Assembly: GCA_937974135.1 (NCBI GenBank)
Contig: CALJIH010000069.1
Span: 1-19,272 of the forward strand
DNA length: 19,272 bases
Direction: 5' to 3'
DNA from: an uncultured Cocleimonas sp.
Lineage (GTDB): Bacteria > Pseudomonadota > Gammaproteobacteria > Thiotrichales > Thiotrichaceae
In this document: piece by piece, positions 14,254-19,272 of the stretch
How positions within the stretch are numbered: position 1 is the first letter of the stretch
Layout: the number at the start of each line of letters is the position of its first letter
Translations under genes and position numbers: made by a program
The notes under the pieces: generated by a model
What the model was told of the DNA's origin: nothing
Database searches by the model: none
Seen by the model: only the letters and a program-made list of their open reading frames with translations

Positions 14254-15189
14254 ATGTGCGGTATTGCAGGATTAATACACCGTGGCAAGAGTTCAAATGT
14301 GGGTTCAGAAATGACGGCGATGCTGCAATCTTTAAAGCATCGTGGTCCTGATTCTACAGGTTATGCACTCTATGGTAGCCCTGGTGATAAACAATATGTG
14401 ATGCGTTTTATCACAGCCGAACAAGATGATATGGATAAGAGTTACGAGATCCATGATCAAGTTGAAGAAAGACGTCGCGAAGTTGACGCGAGATTAGACA
14501 AACTCGATGTAAATGTCATCGAAAAACACAAGTCGACAGAATATGCGCATCGCTACATATTTTCTTACGATGGTGATATGCGCCAAATGGCAGATCTTGT
14601 GGAAGACGTTGAGGGCGTTGAAATTTTATCGATTGGAAAAGGTTTAGAGCTGATTAAAGATCTAGGTGATGCTGCGGTAGTTTCTGGTCAATATGGCTTA
14701 GATGATTTTCAAGGTACGCATGCGATTGGTCATACACGTATGGCGACTGAGTCTGATGTTGATATCCGTTCCGCGCATCCTTATTGGGCCTACCCTTACA
14801 ACGACGTTTCTGTAGTTCATAATGGTCAGTTGACTAATTACTGGACAAGCCGTCGTGATATGGAAAGACAAGGTCATCGCTTCGTTTCTAATTGTGACTC
14901 TGAGTTAATCGCAGTTTACATCGCAAATCGCATGGATTTAGGTGATGAGCTTGAAGAAGCAATGCGTCGCTCAGTTGATGAGCTTGATGGGGTATTTACT
15001 TACTTGGTTGCAACCAGTGATCAATTAGGTATGGCTAAAGACGTAATGGCTGCTAAACCAATGGTACTTTATGAAAGTGATGAATTCGTTGGTCTAGCGT
15101 CGGAAGAGATTGCGATACGTAGTATCTTCCCTAACCAAATTGAAACATGGGACCCTTACGAAGGAGAGGTAAAAGTATGGCAAACGTAG
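14254..15189 (+). CDS. glxB: Class II glutamine amidotransferase, GlxB / N-methylglutamate synthase subunit A
   Basis: A 311-aa protein with an N-terminal nucleophile Cys2 (MCGIAGLIHRG), LKHRGPDSTGYALYG, GHTRMATES (Arg of the glutamine pocket), HNGQLTN and NCDSELIA, the normal class II GATase motifs. It would release ammonia or methylamine-derived nitrogen from the amide and channel it to GlxD. Relative to a minimal domain, it carries an extra helical, charged segment at about residues 50-130 between the RGPDS and GHTR motifs, as in split glutamate synthases of this type. In the N-methylglutamate pathway the orthologue is MgsA. It overlaps glxC by 13 nt, so the two are translationally coupled. 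Confidence 0.92.
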   Translation: MCGIAGLIHRGKSSNVGSEMTAMLQSLKHRGPDSTGYALYGSPGDKQYVMRFITAEQDDMDKSYEIHDQVEERRREVDARLDKLDVNVIEKHKSTEYAHRYIFSYDGDMRQMADLVEDVEGVEILSIGKGLELIKDLGDAAVVSGQYGLDDFQGTHAIGHTRMATESDVDIRSAHPYWAYPYNDVSVVHNGQLTNYWTSRRDMERQGHRFVSNCDSELIAVYIANRMDLGDELEEAMRRSVDELDGVFTYLVATSDQLGMAKDVMAAKPMVLYESDEFVGLASEEIAIRSIFPNQIETWDPYEGEVKVWQT

Positions 15190-16016
15190 ATCATAAATCT
15201 CATGACATGGGGCTCCATGCGGAGCAACTGTCAGGTAGAACACAGCAGCGATTTTTCAGTGCAACTGAAGAAGAGAATTTTACTTATCCTTGGGCGCATG
15301 AAGTTGATTTTGACAAAGTAGCAGAGATTGATGCTACTGAAATGGAATCCACTGAAATTAATCTAAAAATCAGAGAAATGATGATTGATGGATATGGAAC
15401 GTTCAATATTAAAAACCCAATGTCTAGACATGGAGTCGGTGTTGGCATCCTAAACAGAGTAAATATTAACTTTAACGGAAGCCTTGGTTATTTTGGCGCT
15501 GGTTTAACAGATGGAGCGAACATTCATGTATCTGGTCGTGTTGGTTGGTCATGTGCTGAAAATATGATGGCAGGTACTGTTGTTGTTGAGGGCAACGCAG
15601 GTTCGACCTTTGGTGCTGCGATTCGTGGTGGTGACTTAGTCTGTAAAGGTGATGTCGGATCTCGAACCGGTATCGACCAAAAAGGTGGAACCATAATAGT
15701 TGGCGGTAGAACAGGCGCATTTAGCGGTTTCATGATGCAACGTGGTCGTATGGTAATTTGTGGTGATGCTGGTAAAAACTTAGGTGATTCGATGTACGAC
15801 GGTGTGATTTATGTCGGCGGAGAAGTTGAAGACCTTGGCGTTGACTGTGTCCCAGCAGAAATGACTGAAACTGAACTCAAATGGTTAAAGGGAAAATTCG
15901 ATATGTACGACATCCAACCAGCTTGCGGTGTTGAAAACATGAAAAAGTTTACTTCAGGTAAACAACTCTGGAACTACGATAATTTAGAGCCTTCTGAGAA
16001 GAAGCTTGTTCTGTAA
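15177..16016 (+). CDS. glxC: GltB C-terminal-like GXGXG protein, GlxC / N-methylglutamate synthase subunit B
   Basis: A 279-aa protein made largely of the right-handed beta-helix found at the C-terminus of glutamate synthase large subunits (about residues 90-240: GANIHVSGRVGWSCAEN, GTVVVEGNAGSTFGAAIRGG, GGTIIVGGRTGAFSG, GVIYVGGEVEDLG). It is the structural, non-catalytic subunit that links amidotransferase and synthase parts. The start is the ATG at 15177 with AAGGAGAGG just before it. An upstream in-frame ATG at 15147 lies within glxB and lacks such a site. The downstream gap to glxD is 32 bp. Confidence 0.92.
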   Translation: MANVDHKSHDMGLHAEQLSGRTQQRFFSATEEENFTYPWAHEVDFDKVAEIDATEMESTEINLKIREMMIDGYGTFNIKNPMSRHGVGVGILNRVNINFNGSLGYFGAGLTDGANIHVSGRVGWSCAENMMAGTVVVEGNAGSTFGAAIRGGDLVCKGDVGSRTGIDQKGGTIIVGGRTGAFSGFMMQRGRMVICGDAGKNLGDSMYDGVIYVGGEVEDLGVDCVPAEMTETELKWLKGKFDMYDIQPACGVENMKKFTSGKQLWNYDNLEPSEKKLVL

Positions 16017-16048
16017 TCGTAATTTAGAGACTTATTGAGGAATTAAAA

Positions 16049-17386
16049 ATGTCAACAAAAAGAGATACTAATAGACTCGGCAGTAGCTTCATGTTTCCAC
16101 CTGAGGTTATGGATGATATTCATATCAAATCCGAGTTAGGTCGTTACAGAATGCGTGGATTTTCTTTATTCAAGAAAATTCCAACCTGGGATGATTTAAC
16201 CTTTATGCCAGGAACACTCACACGATTTGTAATCGAAGGTTATCGTGAGAAGTGTTTAACCAAAACTGTCATTGGTCCAGAAGCTAAGCGTCCAATGGAA
16301 CTCGATATTCCTGTCTATATTACAGGTATGAGTTTTGGTGCTTTGTCTTATGAAGCAAAAACAGCACTAGCTCGTGGTGCAACCATGGCTGGTACTGCAA
16401 CGTGTTCAGGAGAGGGTGGAATGATCCCTGATGAGCGTCGTTATTCTGAAAAATGGATGTACCAGTGTATTCAATCGCGTTACGGATTTAACCCTAACCA
16501 TTTACGTCTTGCAGACTGTGTAGAGTTCTTTATTGGTCAAGGTTGTAAAGTAGGTTTAGGTGGTCACTTAATGGGTCAGAAAGTAACCGACCAAGTTGCA
16601 GAAATGCGTTCGTTACCAGCAGGTATCGATCAGCGTTCCCCAGCACGTCATCCTGACTGGTTAGGACCTGATGATCTTGCTTTAAAGATCAATGAAATTC
16701 GTGAAGCGACTGATGGTCAAATTCCAATCCAGTTAAAGTTAGGTGCGGCACGTGTTTATGATGATGTGCGTATGGCAGCTAAAACTGGTCCAGATTCAAT
16801 CTACATTGATGGTATGGAAGGTGGCACAGGCGCTGGACCTCATTTAGCGACTGAAGATACGGGTGTTCCAGGTATTGCAGCTATTCGACAAGCGCGTCGC
16901 GCGATTGAAGATGTTGGAATGTCAGGCAGAATCTCACTGGTTTATGCTGGTGGTATCCGTAACGGAGCTGACGTTGCTAAGGCTATCGCACTTGGTGCTG
17001 ATGCAGTAGCGATTGGACATAGTTCATTAATGGCCCTTAACTGTAATAAAGATATTCCTGAAGCTGATTTCGAAAAAGAAATGGGTGTTGAAGCAGGTTA
17101 CTGTTATCACTGTCATACAGGTCGGTGTCCAGTGGGTGTTGCAACGCAAGATCCTGAGTTACGTAAGCGTTTAAACCCTGACGAAGCGGCTGAACGCGTA
17201 TATAACTTCTTACACACACTAACGATTGAAGCACAAATGTTTGCACGTGCTTGTGGTAAGACAAATATCCATTCATTAGAGCCAGAAGATCTTTCTGCTT
17301 TAACCATGGAAGCATCAGCGCTTGCACAAGTTCCTTTAGCAGGAACTCAACATACTGTAGGTCGTCCTGACCTAACACGTTTCTAA
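16049..17386 (+). CDS. glxD: FMN-binding glutamate synthase domain protein, GlxD / N-methylglutamate synthase subunit C
   Basis: A 445-aa TIM-barrel synthase subunit. FMN-contact regions are GMSFGALSYEAK (93-104), GEGGMIPDE (121-129), QLKLGAARVY (228-237), GMEGGTGAGP (255-264) and YAGGIRNGADVAKAIALGA (299-317). A cysteine motif CYHCHTGRCPVG (Cys352, Cys355, Cys360) fits the [3Fe-4S] site of glutamate synthase. With GlxB and GlxC it would use the amide nitrogen to make glutamate, or N-methylglutamate from gamma-glutamylmethylamide and 2-oxoglutarate. GAGGA precedes the ATG. Confidence 0.93.
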   Translation: MSTKRDTNRLGSSFMFPPEVMDDIHIKSELGRYRMRGFSLFKKIPTWDDLTFMPGTLTRFVIEGYREKCLTKTVIGPEAKRPMELDIPVYITGMSFGALSYEAKTALARGATMAGTATCSGEGGMIPDERRYSEKWMYQCIQSRYGFNPNHLRLADCVEFFIGQGCKVGLGGHLMGQKVTDQVAEMRSLPAGIDQRSPARHPDWLGPDDLALKINEIREATDGQIPIQLKLGAARVYDDVRMAAKTGPDSIYIDGMEGGTGAGPHLATEDTGVPGIAAIRQARRAIEDVGMSGRISLVYAGGIRNGADVAKAIALGADAVAIGHSSLMALNCNKDIPEADFEKEMGVEAGYCYHCHTGRCPVGVATQDPELRKRLNPDEAAERVYNFLHTLTIEAQMFARACGKTNIHSLEPEDLSALTMEASALAQVPLAGTQHTVGRPDLTRF

Positions 17387-17411
17387 TCTGAGCAAATAAG
17401 AGGATTTTAAA

Positions 17412-17795
17412 ATGAGTGATAATGTAGATAAATTCATTGAAGAAGACGGCTTAGATAGTAGTCGTGAGCAGGAAATTGGTCAGCACATTGGTTATCGTTA
17501 CGATGTTAACTTAGTGCCTGATATGGATCGCTGTCCACCTTTCTTGACAAAATATATGGAAATCATGGGTTGGCGTGATCTCAACTGGCTGGAAGATGTT
17601 CATATGGGTTATGAAGAAGGTAAGCCAGCTGTATTTGACCGTAATATAAATGGTTGGGTGCAGGTTCCTGCTGACTTAGAACTTCCGGATAATCAACAAG
17701 ATAGAGATATGATCGCAAGAGAATTGTTAATTAAGTTCCAAATGTCAAAATCTCACCCTATGGTTGATTTAATGAGTGCATACCGTAAGTTTTAG
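17412..17795 (+). CDS. Uncharacterised 127-aa protein ending the glnT-glxBCD operon
   Basis: An acidic, soluble-looking protein with no signal peptide or membrane helix. It has a low-complexity acidic N-terminus (EEDGLDSSREQEIG) and a core with HIGYRYDVNLVPDMDRCPPF, MGWRDLNWLEDVHMGY and a C-terminal helix RDMIARELLIKFQMS. It has one cysteine (Cys41) and three tryptophans (54, 60, 82). It follows glxD after 25 nt with AGAGGA before the ATG, and a terminator follows, so it is cotranscribed. I do not recognise the family. It does not look like the small N-methylglutamate dehydrogenase subunit. A partner or stabiliser of the synthase is inferred from position only. Confidence 0.85.
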   Translation: MSDNVDKFIEEDGLDSSREQEIGQHIGYRYDVNLVPDMDRCPPFLTKYMEIMGWRDLNWLEDVHMGYEEGKPAVFDRNINGWVQVPADLELPDNQQDRDMIARELLIKFQMSKSHPMVDLMSAYRKF

Positions 17796-17803
17796 TTGTT
17801 ATA

Positions 17804-17838
17804 AGCCTATTCAATAGTTTATTGAGTAGGCTTTTTTT
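17804..17838 (+). terminator. Rho-independent terminator after the glnT-glxBCD unit
   Basis: AGCCTATTCAAT (17804-17815) pairs with ATTGAGTAGGCT (17821-17832) over 12 bp with one G-T pair, loop AGTTT, then seven T's. It separates the synthase operon from the 192-aa gene, only 23 nt before that gene's start. Confidence 0.92.
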
Positions 17839-17861
17839 GTTGTGAAGTAAAAGAGTGAAGT

Positions 17862-18440
17862 GTGCAAAGTTGTATGAGTGATGTTCAAAATACAAATTCG
17901 GTAGATCAACAATTAAACCAAGAAATACAAAATTTCATTGGTTGGCAATGTCGAATCAGACAACATGCCGTAAGAAAGCAAGAAGGCAGGCCATCTGCCG
18001 GAATGCGACCTAATTTATATATTAATGGTCAATCAGCAGGACCGATTACCATTAATTTAGTTAAGAGAGATGCATTAGATGTAACCGCTGAATTTCAGCA
18101 CATACATCGTAAGACACAAGACCCCAAGGCGCGTTATGAAAATGGCCTCAAAATCTTATGTGAATATTATTATCAAAGAACTAATGAATTTGATTTCGAG
18201 ATGACAGGGATATTTTCGTTGGATAGTGAATTAGCATTACAGATTGCTGAGAGCGACGATGTTGAATTACGTTTTGAGCAAAGCAGTCAAGTATATTCAT
18301 TGAAGTGTGAGACCAGAAACATACCGATTGGTGAAGAAAAATATGAAGCATCCTACTGGCACAATGCGTTATTTAATCCAAATATGCCAGGTAAAGTATC
18401 AGTGATAGGTTTCTTACCTAGTGAAATTGATACAGCATAA
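17862..18440 (+). CDS. Uncharacterised 192-aa protein between the glx operon and a TmoX-like gene
   Basis: Soluble, no signal peptide, no membrane helix. The N-terminal half has NFIGWQCRIRQHAVRKQEGRPSAGMRP and a PITINLVKRDALDVTAEFQHIHRKTQDP stretch. The C-terminal half has LKCETRNIPIGEEKYEASYWHNALFNPNMPG and ends VIGFLPSEI. The start may be GTG at 17862, with a weak GAG site, or ATG at 17874 (MSDVQNT), which gives 188 aa. It sits just beyond the terminator and before the binding-protein gene on the same strand. I do not recognise the family. The pattern of conserved-looking W, H and R residues suggests an enzyme or binding protein rather than a regulator, but that is only an impression. Confidence 0.8.
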   Translation: MQSCMSDVQNTNSVDQQLNQEIQNFIGWQCRIRQHAVRKQEGRPSAGMRPNLYINGQSAGPITINLVKRDALDVTAEFQHIHRKTQDPKARYENGLKILCEYYYQRTNEFDFEMTGIFSLDSELALQIAESDDVELRFEQSSQVYSLKCETRNIPIGEEKYEASYWHNALFNPNMPGKVSVIGFLPSEIDTA

Positions 18441-18609
18441 TTTCTAATAGATGCTATATATATGGTTATTGAAGTTATTAATTAAGGGCTTGTTAAATAA
18501 AGGTAAAAATTTGTTGAAAAACAATATTGTTAAGAACTAAAACCCCTCATAAGAAAGGTGGATGAATCTAATAAAGTCTAAATTAATATAATTAAATAGG
18601 AGTGAAAAG

Positions 18610-19272
18610 ATGAAATCATTAAAAACTATTGCTGCAGCATGTTGCCTTAGCTTAGCAGCCGTTACCAGTAGCGCCTTCGCGGCAGATAGCACTAAGCCAA
18701 TCGTAATTCCAATCCATAACTGGTCAAGCCAAATTGTAATGGCGCATGTACTAGGTGGTATGTTCAAAAGCATGGGTAACAACGTTGAATTTGTACCGGC
18801 AGATACTCAAGCTGTTTATGAGTCAATTCGTAATGGTGACGTGACAATCTCACATGAGGTTTGGCAGTCTACTTTTGGTAAGTCATTCTACAATGCAATG
18901 GCAAAAGGTGGCGTGATTGATGCTGGTACACATGCCGCAACAACACTAGAAGAAATGGGTGTTCCTACTTGGGTTATTGACAAAGGCTTATGTCCTGGTT
19001 TACCTAACTGGGAAGCGTTAAAAGCAGAAGCCTGCTGGAAGAATTTCACCACGGCTGATTCCGGCGGAAAAGGTCGTTGGTTAGAAGGTCCACAAAGCTG
19101 GCATGGAGATCAAATGCCAGATCGTATAAAAGCACTAGGTCTTGATAAGAACTGGACAATCAAGTTCGCAGGTGGTGCAGATGCGTTATGGACAGAACTT
19201 GCATCAGCAAAGAAAGAAGGTCGTGGTACAGTAGTCTTTAACTGGACACCAAACTTTACAGACGCTGAAGGT
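18610..19272 (+). CDS. Periplasmic glycine betaine/TMAO-type ABC transporter binding protein (OpuAC), partial
   Basis: The first 221 codons of a substrate-binding protein, cut by the window end. The signal peptide MKSLKTIAAACCLSLAAVTS ends near SSAFA-AD. Mature motifs are VIPIHNWSSQIVMAHVLGG, VEFVPADTQAVYESIRNGDV, EVWQSTFGKSF, LCPGLPNWEAL, GPQSWHGDQMPDRIKALG, ALWTELASA and VVFNWTPNF. The many tryptophans fit the aromatic cage of quaternary-amine binders, and the sequence most resembles TmoX, the trimethylamine-N-oxide binder. Betaine, choline or carnitine remain possible. TAGGAG lies 9 nt before the ATG at 18610. Permease and ATPase genes would be expected beyond the window. Confidence 0.88.
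   Translation, partial: MKSLKTIAAACCLSLAAVTSSAFAADSTKPIVIPIHNWSSQIVMAHVLGGMFKSMGNNVEFVPADTQAVYESIRNGDVTISHEVWQSTFGKSFYNAMAKGGVIDAGTHAATTLEEMGVPTWVIDKGLCPGLPNWEALKAEACWKNFTTADSGGKGRWLEGPQSWHGDQMPDRIKALGLDKNWTIKFAGGADALWTELASAKKEGRGTVVFNWTPNFTDAEG

Noticed and set aside
1..19272. CRISPR arrays, tRNA or rRNA genes, transposases, phage genes
   Set aside because: None seen. The dispersed G-run repeat is too scattered and lacks regular spacers to be a CRISPR array.

Overview
The window looks like an AT-rich gammaproteobacterial chromosome segment, probably from a marine or aquatic lineage. The Fur protein resembles the 134-residue pseudomonad type, KpsS and GloA are close to their enterobacterial counterparts, and the right half carries genes typical of bacteria that assimilate methylated amines. 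A methylotroph-like gammaproteobacterium (for example Methylophaga or Thioglobus relatives) would fit. That placement is inferred from gene content only.

Left part (1-6775, all on the minus strand). From the right: gloA (glyoxalase I); a tightly packed kpsS / short-chain dehydrogenase / LTA-synthase-like membrane sulfatase set (2-nt gaps), pointing to capsule or surface polysaccharide work; an exported rhodanese plus metallo-beta-lactamase-fold fusion with a degenerate metal motif; fur, encoding a cysteine-free Fur; and the start of a periplasmic Fe(III)-binding protein with strong Fur-box-like sequence in front of it.

Middle (7368-11555). An ammonium transporter gene (amt, plus strand) is followed after 12 nt by a 56-codon single-membrane-helix protein and a strong terminator. 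Convergent to it is a queC-queD-queE operon (preQ0 / 7-deazaguanine synthesis). A 527-bp gene-free stretch holds a likely queC promoter with a long structured leader, a GC-rich REP-like hairpin and a three-hairpin element flanked by 12-bp direct repeats, followed by a small two-helix membrane protein gene.

Right part (11598-19272). A divergent GntR/FCD regulator faces glnT (glutamine synthetase III / gamma-glutamylmethylamide synthetase family), glxB, glxC and glxD (split glutamate synthase or N-methylglutamate synthase subunits), and a 127-aa unknown protein, closed by a terminator. Then come a 192-aa unknown protein and the start of a periplasmic OpuAC/TmoX-like quaternary-amine or TMAO binding protein. 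Together with amt this reads as a system for taking up methylated amines or ammonium and moving the nitrogen into glutamate.

Two patterns go beyond ordinary gene calling. First, amt and glnT share a promoter-like block and an upstream TGGTAYAY-type operator at an identical 32-bp offset. The half-sites recur with about 11-bp helical phasing, and a pair also lies 20 bp upstream of the GntR gene, so a GntR-controlled regulon linking amt and glnT is likely. Second, a short dispersed repeat (core AAAAGTGGGGGGTGTCTTTT) occurs five times between positions 1169 and 11592, including once in frame inside the sulfatase gene and twice directly in front of start codons.
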